From assembly GCA_023664705.1 (NCBI GenBank), contig JAMPFE010000034.1, positions 1 through 21,355 on the forward strand: a stretch of 21,355 nucleotides of DNA, written 5' to 3'. The first letter of the stretch is position 1, and each line of letters opens with the position of its first letter. Origin of the DNA: Lachnospiraceae bacterium (lineage in GTDB: Bacteria > Bacillota > Clostridia > Oscillospirales > Ruminococcaceae). Positions 1 through 6,319 of the stretch are shown piece by piece. The notes under the pieces are model-generated. The model was given only the letters and a program-made list of their open reading frames with translations. It ran no database searches and was not told the origin of the DNA. Position numbers and translations under genes: made by a program.

Positions 1-27
1 AAGGACTTCTAAACGATTTTCTTTTGA

Positions 28-138
28 TTTACAGCCGTTGGAAAGACAGAGGATTGCCTGACGGTCGCGTTCGAGAACACCAGCACGCAGGCGATAACGG
101 CGCAGAATGTAAACGTTATCATTGACCGAATAGCATGA
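28..138 (+). other. Tail of an unidentified ORF with no visible start
   Basis: The frame ending in TGA at 136-138 is open only from position 28, because stops at 10-12 and 25-27 block it upstream, and it has no ATG, GTG or TTG start. The last 25 or so codons read like a beta-rich protein end (TVAFENTSTQAITAQNVNVI). It could be the end of an upstream phage-type gene with a frameshift, or a chance ORF. It ends 13 nt before the next gene. Confidence is low and no function can be given. Confidence 0.2.
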
Positions 139-151
139 GAGGGGGCTAACT

Positions 152-592
152 ATGGAAAATCTTTACAGGCTTATGGACGTTCTTACCGACAGTCTGCAGG
201 AGCTTGACACCATTAAGGGCGGTCAGCTTAAAATGGGGGAGCTCGAGGCTATCGACAAGATAACCCACAGCATGAAAAGCACGTTGAGCGTGCTCGAGGA
301 TTGCGGATACAGTCAGGCGGGCAACGGCGGTTATAACGGGAACAGTTACAACGGCGGGAACAGCTACAACGACGGCAACAGCTACGCCAACCGCGGCGAG
401 CATTTTGTCCGCGGACATTTCAGCCGTAACGGCGGCATGTCGGGAGCGCGGCGCAATAATCGCGGCAGATACAGCGGCGGCAGCGGCAGGGAGCACCTCA
501 TCGAGGAGCTTCACGAGGCTATGAACGAAGCGGAAAGCGAGCGTGAGCGCAGCGCGATCCGCCGTTGTATCGAGCAGTTGGAAAGTGATTAA
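152..592 (+). CDS. Small phage-element-type protein with Gly/Asn/Tyr-rich middle
   Basis: This 146-aa protein has a helical N-terminus (residues 1-52, containing IDKITHSMKSTLSVLED), a low-complexity linker of YNGGNS-type repeats and Arg/Gly-rich sequence (about 53-112), and a charged helical C-terminus (about 113-146, EELHEAMNEAESERERSAIRR). It has no signal peptide or membrane segment. The start is supported by GAGAGGGGG about 8 nt upstream. From family knowledge, proteins with this helix/low-complexity/helix layout occur in Firmicutes prophages and phage-derived islands, usually followed by a roughly 100-aa partner, as here. The biochemical role is unknown. The linker is built from 15-18 nt repeats, so its length probably varies between strains. 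Assignment as phage-derived is inferred from resemblance and the neighbour. Confidence 0.75.
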   Translation: MENLYRLMDVLTDSLQELDTIKGGQLKMGELEAIDKITHSMKSTLSVLEDCGYSQAGNGGYNGNSYNGGNSYNDGNSYANRGEHFVRGHFSRNGGMSGARRNNRGRYSGGSGREHLIEELHEAMNEAESERERSAIRRCIEQLESD

Positions 593-594
593 AA

Positions 595-894
595 ATGCTT
601 ACGGAGCAAGAGCTTTACGACGCTATTCGGGAGTGCGAAAGCTCTCCCGTCTCGTACCGAAACTGTGAAAAGCTGGCGGTTTTTTACACGCTCTACGACA
701 AGCTGTACGGCGAACCCGCGGAGACCAAAACGAGCCGTGTTGCTGTTCAGCCTGTTTCCGACAGTGAATTTATGCGCCTTATCTCGGGAAAGGACTGGAG
801 CGCTCTGCTTGAGATACTCGACGAGCTTATGGACAGCATAAAGATACTCCAGCCGCGGTTGTACGACGCGGTCATGCGGAAACTCCGCGAATAA
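595..894 (+). CDS. Small phage-element-type partner protein
   Basis: This 99-aa protein starts 2 nt after the stop of the previous gene, so the two are almost certainly co-translated; GGAAAGTG lies about 9 nt upstream. Visible motifs are LYDAIRECESSPVSYRNCEK, then LAVFYTLYDKLYG, and a C-terminal helix ending in PRLYDAVMRKLRE. This arrangement (RDCEK-like block, FYTxYDxLY, terminal PRLYDxVMRKI) is recurrent in small hypothetical proteins of Firmicutes prophages and integrative elements, next to the Gly/Asn/Tyr-rich protein encoded upstream. No enzymatic motif is visible. It is followed by a strong terminator, so the pair ends a transcription unit. Confidence 0.75.
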   Translation: MLTEQELYDAIRECESSPVSYRNCEKLAVFYTLYDKLYGEPAETKTSRVAVQPVSDSEFMRLISGKDWSALLEILDELMDSIKILQPRLYDAVMRKLRE

Positions 895-900
895 AACAAG

Positions 901-929
901 GGGCTTGAAAGCGTTTTCAAGCCCTTTTT
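901..929 (+). terminator. Rho-independent terminator
   Basis: A 10-bp perfect stem GGGCTTGAAA/TTTCAAGCCC with a 4-nt loop is followed by TTTTT. It lies 6 nt after the stop of the 99-aa gene and ends the phage-type gene pair. Confidence 0.9.
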
Positions 930-951
930 CGTGTTGCATTTCGTGTTGCAT
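928..951 (+). repeat. Two tandem 12-bp repeats (TTCGTGTTGCAT)
   Basis: Two exact, adjacent copies of TTCGTGTTGCAT lie between the terminator of the phage-type genes and the 3' side of the tRNA-Ser gene. Short direct repeats of this kind beside a tRNA 3' end resemble arm-type binding sites for tyrosine integrases; that reading is inference only. No recombinase gene is present in the window. Confidence 0.6.
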
Positions 952-1023
952 AGTGCTCCGATTTGGCGCAAAATTTGCCGATTTTGTATAAATTTTGCTG
1001 ATTTTATCAGCACGCAAAAACAA

Positions 1024-1064
1024 AGAAAAACCGCATTGTAAAGCGGTTTAGCTAAACAATGCGG
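1024..1064 (-). terminator. Terminator of the tRNA-Ser gene
   Basis: Read on the minus strand, CCGCATTGT at 1064-1056 pairs with ACAATGCGG at 1039-1031, and the stem is followed by TTTTTCTTTG. An alternative inner pairing AACCGC/GCGGTT is also possible. It lies about 20 nt past the tRNA 3' end. Confidence 0.7.
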
Positions 1065-1084
1065 AATTTCTTGTGGTTTGCCTA

Positions 1085-1173
1085 TGGCGGAGAGGAAGGG
1101 ATTCGAACCCTTGTGGGGTTTCCCCCAAACGGTTTTCAAGACCGCCTCGTTATGACCGCTTCGATACCTCTCC
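1085..1173 (-). tRNA. tRNA-Ser (anticodon UGA)
   Basis: On the minus strand the acceptor GGAGAGG (1173-1167) pairs with CCTCTCC (1095-1089), followed by discriminator G and an encoded CCA (1087-1085). The T arm carries GGTTCGAATCC. The anticodon loop is CTTGAAA, giving anticodon TGA, which decodes UCA and UCN-type serine codons. The long variable arm (GGGG AAA CCCC) is diagnostic of a class II tRNA such as serine. The total length of 89 nt fits. A consensus promoter and a terminator flank it. Confidence 0.97.
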
Positions 1174-1207
1174 GAATATAATGCCGAAAACTCTCCGACA
1201 GAATAAT

Positions 1208-1236
1208 ATTATACACGAAAAAAGGCGGTTTGTCAA
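1208..1236 (-). promoter_or_regulatory. Sigma-A promoter for tRNA-Ser
   Basis: The minus strand reads TTGACA (1236-1231), a 17-nt spacer, then TATAAT (1213-1208): a full consensus match. It lies about 35 nt upstream of the mature tRNA 5' end. Confidence 0.92.
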
Positions 1237-1257
1237 GAGCTTTTTGCGAAATTGGGG

Positions 1258-1286
1258 TTGAAATTTTGGCGCGATTACGATATAAT
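1258..1286 (+). promoter_or_regulatory. Sigma-A promoter for the HD-domain gene
   Basis: TTGAAA (1258-1263), a 17-nt spacer and TATAAT (1281-1286) stand 30 nt before the start codon. The promoter is back to back with that of the tRNA, with -35 boxes only 21 nt apart. Confidence 0.88.
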
Positions 1287-1315
1287 AGTATACAGCAGTT
1301 TAAGGGGGAACGGTC

Positions 1316-2005
1316 ATGAGCAATGTAACATATCAGTATATAAAAACGAACAAGGACGTGCAGACGTACATAAACTATGCGGATGCGGCGCTGTCGTCGA
1401 TAGGCTATACGGAGCACTCCAACGCGCATGTGGAGCGCGCCGCGGCGACCGCGTTCATGATACTCGACACGCTCGGGTACGACGCGCGGACGTGCGAGCT
1501 GGCGCAGATAGCGGCGTATATGCACGACATCGGCAACGTAGTGAACAGGGTAGACCACGCGCAGACGGGCGCCGTAATGGCGTTTCGGCTGCTCGACCGC
1601 CTCGGAATGCCCGCGGACGAGATAGCGCGCATAATCTCTGCTATCGGCAACCACGACGAGGGCAGCGCCGCGCCCGTAACGCCCATAGCGGCGGCGCTTA
1701 TCATCGCGGACAAGTCGGATGTCCGCCGCAGCCGCGTGCGCCCCGCGGAGCGCGAGCAGGCGGCGACCACCAACGCTCCGCCCGCCGATATCCACGACCG
1801 CGTCAACTACGCCGTTGAGAGCTCCTCGCTGGCGTTTTCGGACGATAAAAGGGAGCTTATCCTCACGCTGAAGATCGACCTTAAAATCAGCTCCGTCATG
1901 GAGTATTTCGAGATATTCCTGTCGCGAATGAGCCTCTGCAAGACCGCCGCAAGCTCCCTCGGCGTGAATTTCGGGCTGGTCGTCAACGGCTCGAGGATAC
2001 TGTAA
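1316..2005 (+). CDS. HD-domain metal-dependent phosphohydrolase
   Basis: This 229-aa cytosolic protein has an HD-superfamily core. Ligand candidates are His38 (NAHVERAA), the His70-Asp71 pair (YMHDIGN), His81, His113 (GNHDEG) and Asp132 (IADKSDVRRSR). HD proteins of this type hydrolyse phosphate esters of nucleotides; the substrate cannot be read from sequence. The C-terminal third (about 165-229) contains a beta-rich segment (LILTLKIDLKISSVMEYFEIF) as in Clostridial HD proteins of about 220-230 aa. The start is set by AAGGGGGA 6-13 nt upstream and by the consensus promoter. It is transcribed alone, divergently from tRNA-Ser, and is separated by about 290 nt from the purine locus. Confidence 0.85.
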   Translation: MSNVTYQYIKTNKDVQTYINYADAALSSIGYTEHSNAHVERAAATAFMILDTLGYDARTCELAQIAAYMHDIGNVVNRVDHAQTGAVMAFRLLDRLGMPADEIARIISAIGNHDEGSAAPVTPIAAALIIADKSDVRRSRVRPAEREQAATTNAPPADIHDRVNYAVESSSLAFSDDKRELILTLKIDLKISSVMEYFEIFLSRMSLCKTAASSLGVNFGLVVNGSRIL

Positions 2006-2084
2006 AATGCTCGGCTCGCTGTTGGCAGTTTTCTATAATTGCGTTGAAAATTTTTATAAAAAATGCACAAAAATAAAAAACCTA

Positions 2085-2118
2085 TTGCAATTCATCAAAA
2101 TATAGTGTAAAATATAAT
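2085..2118 (+). promoter_or_regulatory. Probable promoter of the purine locus
   Basis: TTGCAA (2085-2090) is followed after 17 nt by TAAAAT (2108-2113); an overlapping TATAAT lies at 2113-2118. Either -10 would give a transcript starting near 2120-2126 and a leader of about 170 nt before purE. The surrounding 2040-2115 is strongly AT-rich. Confidence 0.6.
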
Positions 2119-2169
2119 CAGCGCTTAAAAGCCGTATTGACTTCCATATATTGACAGGAGATAAGGGCA

Positions 2170-2241
2170 ATGAATATGTGTTTATCGTTTGGAAATTTGG
2201 CTGATGTTTACGGAATAAGTGCATACAAAATCCGATTTTAG
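2170..2241 (+). CDS. Putative 23-aa leader peptide upstream of purE
   Basis: An ATG at 2170 preceded by AGGAGATAAG (2157-2166) opens a 23-codon ORF ending in TAG at 2239-2241. It begins MNMCLSFGNLADVYG and ends AYKIRF. The stop falls 4 nt before the 5' arm of a terminator hairpin that itself ends just before the purE ribosome binding site. That geometry matches a transcription-attenuation leader peptide. No run of a single regulatory codon is obvious, so the sensed signal is unknown. No purine, ZTP or other recognised riboswitch core was seen. It could also be a fortuitous ORF. Confidence 0.45.
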   Translation: MNMCLSFGNLADVYGISAYKIRF

Positions 2242-2245
2242 ACCT

Positions 2246-2278
2246 TAGCTGTATACGAAATACAGCTATTTTTATTTT
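2246..2278 (+). terminator. Leader terminator / attenuator before purE
   Basis: A 9-bp stem TAGCTGTAT/ATACAGCTA with a 5-nt loop (2246-2268) is followed by TTTTTATTTT. It lies inside the probable purE leader, only 12 nt from the purE ribosome binding site and downstream of the promoter at 2085-2118. It would therefore stop transcription of the purine locus unless bypassed. Alternatively it terminates a short independent transcript. Confidence 0.7.
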
Positions 2279-2292
2279 GAGAGGAGATAATT

Positions 2293-2796
2293 ATGTCAGC
2301 AAAGAAGGTTGCCGTTATTATGGGCAGCGACAGCGACTGGCCCGTTGTAAAGAAAGCCGTCGTCGAGCTTAAAAGCTACGGTGTGGAGTACGAATGCCGC
2401 ATTATGTCGGCGCACAGAACGCCGCGGCTGGTGTGCGATTTCGCGGAGAACGCCAAGTCGGCGGGCTTCGGCGTGATAATCTGCGCGGCGGGCATGGCGG
2501 CGCACCTCGCGGGTGTCGTCGCGGGGCATACCACATTGCCCGTTATCGGCATTCCGTGCAGCTCGAGCAACCTTGACGGGCTGGACGCGCTGCTGGCGAC
2601 GGTGCAGATGCCGTCGGGGATACCCGTGGCTACCGTGGCGGTCGACGGCGCGAAAAACGCCGCTATCCTCGCGCTGCAGATACTCGCGGTGACGAACGAC
2701 GCGCTCGCGGCGCAGCTTTCCGTTACCAAGCGGCAGATGATCGACCAAATCGCCGAAAAGGACAGAAAGCTGCAGCTTGAGCTCGAGGACCTGTAA
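2293..2796 (+). CDS. purE: PurE, N5-CAIR mutase
   Basis: PurE converts N5-carboxyaminoimidazole ribonucleotide to 4-carboxy-AIR in de novo purine synthesis. The 167-aa length is that of class I PurE. Motifs in order are MGSDSDW (10-16), SAHRTP (39-44, with the catalytic-type His41), AAGMAAHLAGVVA (from 65; most class I enzymes have GAGGAAHLPGM, so GM replaces GG), PVIGIP, and MPSGIPVATVAVDGAKNAA. The start is set by GAGAGGAGAT about 5 nt upstream. Class I enzymes usually work with the ATP-dependent carboxylase PurK; no purK lies in this window, so it is encoded elsewhere or this enzyme uses AIR and CO2 directly. It is the first enzyme gene of the purine locus, behind a leader with a terminator. 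Confidence 0.97.
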   Translation: MSAKKVAVIMGSDSDWPVVKKAVVELKSYGVEYECRIMSAHRTPRLVCDFAENAKSAGFGVIICAAGMAAHLAGVVAGHTTLPVIGIPCSSSNLDGLDALLATVQMPSGIPVATVAVDGAKNAAILALQILAVTNDALAAQLSVTKRQMIDQIAEKDRKLQLELEDL

Positions 2797-2816
2797 TTCA
2801 ACCGTAAGTTGAATTA
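2794..2816 (+). other. Perfect inverted repeat at the purE stop codon
   Basis: TAATTCAAC (2794-2802, including the purE stop) is the exact reverse complement of GTTGAATTA (2808-2816), with loop CGTAA. No T-run follows, so it is not a classical terminator. It may protect the mRNA end or be a binding site. Confidence 0.5.
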
Positions 2817-2841
2817 TCGCGCCGACTGTTAAAACGGGTTA

Positions 2842-2871
2842 TTGCCTCGGACGGGCGCTTTGTGGTAAAAT
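2842..2871 (+). promoter_or_regulatory. Possible internal promoter before the HTH-methyltransferase gene
   Basis: TTGCCT (2842-2847), an 18-nt spacer and TAAAAT (2866-2871) lie 22 nt before the next start codon. The match is moderate; it could let the downstream genes be expressed independently of the purE leader. Confidence 0.45.
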
Positions 2872-2893
2872 AAAGCCGAAAGGAAGTGGTCAA

Positions 2894-3757
2894 ATGAACA
2901 CTGTCGGCAAAAATATCCACGCGCTGCGAAAGCGGAACGGCTTTACGCAGGAGGAGCTCGCGGGGCGCTTGGGAGTGAGCTTTCAGGCGGTGAGCAAGTG
3001 GGAGAACGGAGCGACCGCTCCCGATATCTCGCTGCTGCCCGAGCTTGCCGCGGCGCTCGGGACGAGCATTGACGCGCTGCTGGGCTACGCCGCGGAGAAA
3101 AAGACCTCCGCGTGGTACGAGGAGCGCTACAAGGGCGCGGAGTACTACTGGGGCGTCAAGCCGTCGTTTATGTGCCTTGAGATACTGCGCATACTGCCGC
3201 CCGACAAGCCGCTGCGAGTGCTTGACGCGGGCTGCGGCGAGGGCAAGGACGCGGTTTTCTTCGCGAAGAACGGCTACAAGGTGAGCGCCTTCGACGTCAC
3301 AAAGTCGGGAATTGACAAGGCAAAGCGCCTTGCGGAGCGGCACGGAGTGGAGATAGACTTCTTCCGCGCGGATATCCTCGATTATCGGCTCGAAAGGGAG
3401 TTCGACGTGATATTCTGCTCGGGAGCGCTGCATTACGTTCCCGAGGGACTGCGCGGAGAAGTTCTCGGCAACTGGAAACGGCACACGGCGGCGGGCGGCG
3501 TTAACGCGCTGAACGTGTTCGTCGAAAAGCCGTTTATCCCGAGACCGCCCGACCACGAGCCCGAGGTTCACCGAAACTGGCTCTCGGGAGAGCTTTTCGG
3601 GCATTATCACGACTGGAAATTCGAGCGCTGCGAGGAGGTCATTTTCGACTGTAACAGCAGCGGCGTGCCGCATAAGCATTGCATGGATACTTTGATAGCT
3701 CTGCGTGTCGAAAGCGAAAATGAACATATTTTGAGGGAGGAGCATGGTCATGGATAA
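2894..3757 (+). CDS. XRE-type HTH fused to a TehB-like SAM methyltransferase
   Basis: This 287-aa two-domain protein begins with a helix-turn-helix of the Cro/C1 family (residues 1-60; RKRNGFTQEELAGRLGVS, then FQAVSKWENGATAPD). A class I methyltransferase follows from about residue 75. Its motif I is VLDAGCGEGKDAVFFAKNGY (about 108-127), with an acidic DVTKSG after beta 2, a D-rich segment (FFRADILDY) and FDVIFCSGALHYVP, the arrangement seen in TehB/tellurite-resistance-type methyltransferases. The substrate is unknown. DNA binding by one half suggests a metabolite- or SAM-responsive regulator, but that is inference. AAGGAAG about 8 nt upstream sets the start. Its stop overlaps the next gene by 8 nt, so the two are coupled. 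A catch-all alternative is a methyltransferase whose HTH only aids dimerisation. Confidence 0.85.
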   Translation: MNTVGKNIHALRKRNGFTQEELAGRLGVSFQAVSKWENGATAPDISLLPELAAALGTSIDALLGYAAEKKTSAWYEERYKGAEYYWGVKPSFMCLEILRILPPDKPLRVLDAGCGEGKDAVFFAKNGYKVSAFDVTKSGIDKAKRLAERHGVEIDFFRADILDYRLEREFDVIFCSGALHYVPEGLRGEVLGNWKRHTAAGGVNALNVFVEKPFIPRPPDHEPEVHRNWLSGELFGHYHDWKFERCEEVIFDCNSSGVPHKHCMDTLIALRVESENEHILREEHGHG

Positions 3758-4085
3758 CTTCGGATTCAACGAAATGCAGGCTATACAGAGGGAGCTTCGG
3801 GAAAAGTACAAGGACAAATGGGGAGAGCTTTACCCCGAAAAAGCGATCGGACAGCTTCTGTGGCTTTACGGCGAGCTTGGCGAGGTGAGCGACGTGATCA
3901 AGAAGAACGGCTCCGAGGCTATTTTAAACGACAAGGCGGTGCGCGGACATTTTATCGAGGAGCTTTGCGACGTTATGATGTATTTCAACGACATAATGCT
4001 GTGCTATTCGGTATCTCCAGAGGAATTGAGGGAGGCATATCTGAAAAAGCATGAAATAAATATGTCAAGGTGGTACGTCACGTGA
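3750..4085 (+). CDS. MazG-like nucleotide pyrophosphohydrolase
   Basis: This 111-aa single-domain all-alpha NTP pyrophosphatase carries the family's metal-binding signature: E42xxE45 (GELGEVSD) followed by E71xxD74 (EELCDVMMYFND). A C-terminal YLKKHEINMSRW is common in Clostridial members. The family hydrolyses (often damaged or non-canonical) nucleoside triphosphates to monophosphate and PPi; the exact substrate is unknown. Two ATGs compete: 3744 lies only about 1-3 nt from the GGGAGGAG Shine-Dalgarno (3735-3742), while 3750 has a 7-nt spacer and was chosen. It overlaps the HTH-methyltransferase gene by 8 nt. A nucleotide-cleaning enzyme fits a purine locus. Confidence 0.85.
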   Translation: MDNFGFNEMQAIQRELREKYKDKWGELYPEKAIGQLLWLYGELGEVSDVIKKNGSEAILNDKAVRGHFIEELCDVMMYFNDIMLCYSVSPEELREAYLKKHEINMSRWYVT

Positions 4086-4145
4086 AAAATCTCTTAATCG
4101 ACCGTGCGAATGAATTTTTTAAATTTATATATGGAGGAATTAAAA

Positions 4146-4865
4146 ATGACTAACGTTACAAAGGGCGAACAGCTCTACGAGGGCAAGGCAAAGAAGGTTT
4201 TCGCGACGAGCGACCCCGATCTGGTCATCGTGGACTACAAGGACGACGCTACGGCGTTCAACGGCGAGAAGAAGGGCACTATCGTCGGAAAGGGCGTTAT
4301 CAACAACAAAATGACGAACTATATGTTCGGCTTGCTCGAAAAGGAGGGCGTTCCCACGCACCTTGTCGAGGAACTTTCCGACCGCGAGACGCTCGTGAAA
4401 AAGGTCGAGATAGTTCCGCTGGAGGTAATCGTCAGAAACGTCGCGGCGGGCAGTTTTTCCAAAAAATTGGGAATTGAGGAGGGGCGCAAGCTCTCCTGCC
4501 CGACGCTGGAGTTCAGCTACAAGAACGACGACCTCGGCGACCCGTTCATCAACGATTATTATGCGCTCGCGCTCGACCTTGCGACCAAGGAGGAGATAGA
4601 CGCCATCGCGAAGTACGCGTTTAAGGTCAACGAGTTTATGCTCGGGTTCTTCAAGAAGATAAACGTCGACCTCATCGACTTCAAGATAGAGTTCGGGCGC
4701 TTTCACGGCAAGATACTGCTCGCCGACGAAATTTCGCCCGACACTTGCCGTTTCTGGGATTCCACAACTCACGAAAAGCTTGATAAGGACCGCTTCCGCC
4801 GCGATATGGGCGGCGTAGAGGACGCGTATAACGAGATGATGAACCGTATTTTCGGCAAAAAGTGA
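4146..4865 (+). CDS. purC: PurC, SAICAR synthetase
   Basis: This enzyme condenses CAIR with aspartate, using ATP, to make SAICAR. The 239-aa length is typical. Motifs are LYEGKAKKVF (about 11-20), GKGVINNKMTNYMF, the substrate-binding block VPLEVIVRNVAAGS, DPFINDYYAL, and LIDFKIEFGR plus LADEISPDTCRFWD. The ATG at 4146 is chosen over the upstream in-frame GTG at 4104 because GGAGGAAT lies 8 nt before it and because family members begin just before the KGxxLYEGK motif. A 60-nt AT-rich gap separates it from the MazG-like gene, with no clear promoter. purF follows after 20 nt. Confidence 0.97.
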   Translation: MTNVTKGEQLYEGKAKKVFATSDPDLVIVDYKDDATAFNGEKKGTIVGKGVINNKMTNYMFGLLEKEGVPTHLVEELSDRETLVKKVEIVPLEVIVRNVAAGSFSKKLGIEEGRKLSCPTLEFSYKNDDLGDPFINDYYALALDLATKEEIDAIAKYAFKVNEFMLGFFKKINVDLIDFKIEFGRFHGKILLADEISPDTCRFWDSTTHEKLDKDRFRRDMGGVEDAYNEMMNRIFGKK

Positions 4866-4885
4866 TTTGCAAGGGTGAATTAAAG

Positions 4886-6310
4886 ATGTTCAATAGTATT
4901 CACGAGGAATGCGGGGTTTTCGGCATTTACACCAACAAGCCCACCAACGTCGCGAGCTCCGCGTATTTCGCGCTGTACGCATTGCAGCACCGCGGGCAGG
5001 AGAGCTGCGGCATCGTAGTCAACGAGCGCGGCGTTTTCAAGACCCACAAGGGCTTGGGACTGGTGAACGAGGTGTTTTCGCAGCGCGTTCTGGACGAGTT
5101 CGAGGACGGGCGCATAGCCGTCGGGCACGTTCGCTATTCGACGACGGGCAACGTCAACACCGCCAACTGTCAGCCGCTTACCGTTCGGCACATCAAGGGC
5201 GCGCTGGCTATCGCTCACAACGGGAATTTGCTGAACGCGCTCGACCTGCGCCGCGAGTTCGAGCTGAACGGCGCTATATTCCACACCACGAGCGATACCG
5301 AGGTCATTTCCTACGCGATAACGCGCGAGAGACTGGAGTGCGGCTCGATACAGGAGGCTGTGGAGCGCGCCATGCACAAGATAAAGGGCGCGTACTCGCT
5401 GTGCGTGATGTCGCCGAAAAAGCTGATAGCGGCGCGCGACCCTCACGGGTTTCGACCGCTCTGTCTGGGGGCGCTGCCGAACGACGAGGGCTTTGTCATC
5501 GCAAGCGAGACCTGCGCTCTCGACAGCATAGGAGCGCGGTTCGTCCGCGATATCGAGCCCGGGGAGATAGTGGTTATCGACGAGAACGGCATTGACAGCA
5601 TCAAAACGCACTGCGGTCGGCAAAGCTCGATGTGCGTGTTCGAGTTCATATACTTCGCCCGACCCGATTCCGTTATTGAGGGCGCGTCCGTGCATAAGGC
5701 AAGGCTCCGCGCGGGACATTTCCTTGCCGAGGAGCACCCGTGCGAGGCGGACGTGGTCATCGGCTGCCCCGACAGCGGTCTGGACGCTGCGCTCGGGTTC
5801 TCTCAAGCCTCGGGGATACCCTACGGCGTGGGATTCATCAAGAACCGCTATATCGGCAGAACGTTCATTCAGCCGACGCAGGGCATGCGCGAGAACTCCG
5901 TGCGCATAAAGCTGAACGCGATACGCGAGACGGTCGAGGGCAAGCGCGTGGTGCTCGTCGACGACAGCATTGTCCGCGGCACGACCTCCGCTAAGGTCGT
6001 AAAGCTGCTGCGCAACGCGGGCGCTAAGGAGATACACATGCGCATCTCCGCGCCGCCGTTCGTTTCGGAGTGCTATTTCGGTACCGACATCGACAGCAAG
6101 GAGAACCTCATCGCGAACAAGCACACCGTTGCCGAGATAGCGAACATCATCGGCGCGGACAGCCTCGGGTTCCTCAGCACCGACGCGGTCATAAAGATAG
6201 CCGAGGGCGCGGGCTGCGGCTTCTGTCGCGGCTGCTTCACGGGGAAATATCCCGTGGACGTTCCCGACGAGTTCCCGAAGGATAAGTTCGAGACCAAATT
6301 CGAGGAGTAA
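4886..6310 (+). CDS. purF: PurF, glutamine PRPP amidotransferase (iron-sulfur type)
   Basis: PurF catalyses the first committed purine step: PRPP plus glutamine gives phosphoribosylamine. In 474 aa it shows the Ntn glutaminase domain, with a short propeptide MFNSIHEE cleaved before nucleophile Cys9 (ECGVFGIY), then LQHRGQES, AHNGNL and TSDTEV. The phosphoribosyltransferase domain has the PRPP loop VVLVDDSIVRGTTS near residues 354-367. Cysteines at the positions used for a [4Fe-4S] cluster in the B. subtilis enzyme are present (MCVFEF, SECYFG, CGFCRGCFTGKYP), so this is the oxygen-sensitive Fe-S form. The ATG at 4886 is preferred to the GTG at 4862 because it gives the normal propeptide length and has AGGGTG about 9 nt upstream. 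The next gene begins 9 nt downstream. Confidence 0.97.
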   Translation: MFNSIHEECGVFGIYTNKPTNVASSAYFALYALQHRGQESCGIVVNERGVFKTHKGLGLVNEVFSQRVLDEFEDGRIAVGHVRYSTTGNVNTANCQPLTVRHIKGALAIAHNGNLLNALDLRREFELNGAIFHTTSDTEVISYAITRERLECGSIQEAVERAMHKIKGAYSLCVMSPKKLIAARDPHGFRPLCLGALPNDEGFVIASETCALDSIGARFVRDIEPGEIVVIDENGIDSIKTHCGRQSSMCVFEFIYFARPDSVIEGASVHKARLRAGHFLAEEHPCEADVVIGCPDSGLDAALGFSQASGIPYGVGFIKNRYIGRTFIQPTQGMRENSVRIKLNAIRETVEGKRVVLVDDSIVRGTTSAKVVKLLRNAGAKEIHMRISAPPFVSECYFGTDIDSKENLIANKHTVAEIANIIGADSLGFLSTDAVIKIAEGAGCGFCRGCFTGKYPVDVPDEFPKDKFETKFEE

Positions 6311-6319
6311 CGGGCGCGT

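Noticed and set aside
1252..1818. Plus-strand ORF in another frame of the HD-domain gene
   Set aside because: Arg/Gly-rich shadow; the frame beginning at 1316 contains all HD motifs.
2119..2292. Purine, ZTP or other known riboswitch in the purE leader
   Set aside because: No match by eye to the conserved purine-junction or ZTP core segments; only a short ORF and a terminator are visible. A covariance-model search would be decisive.
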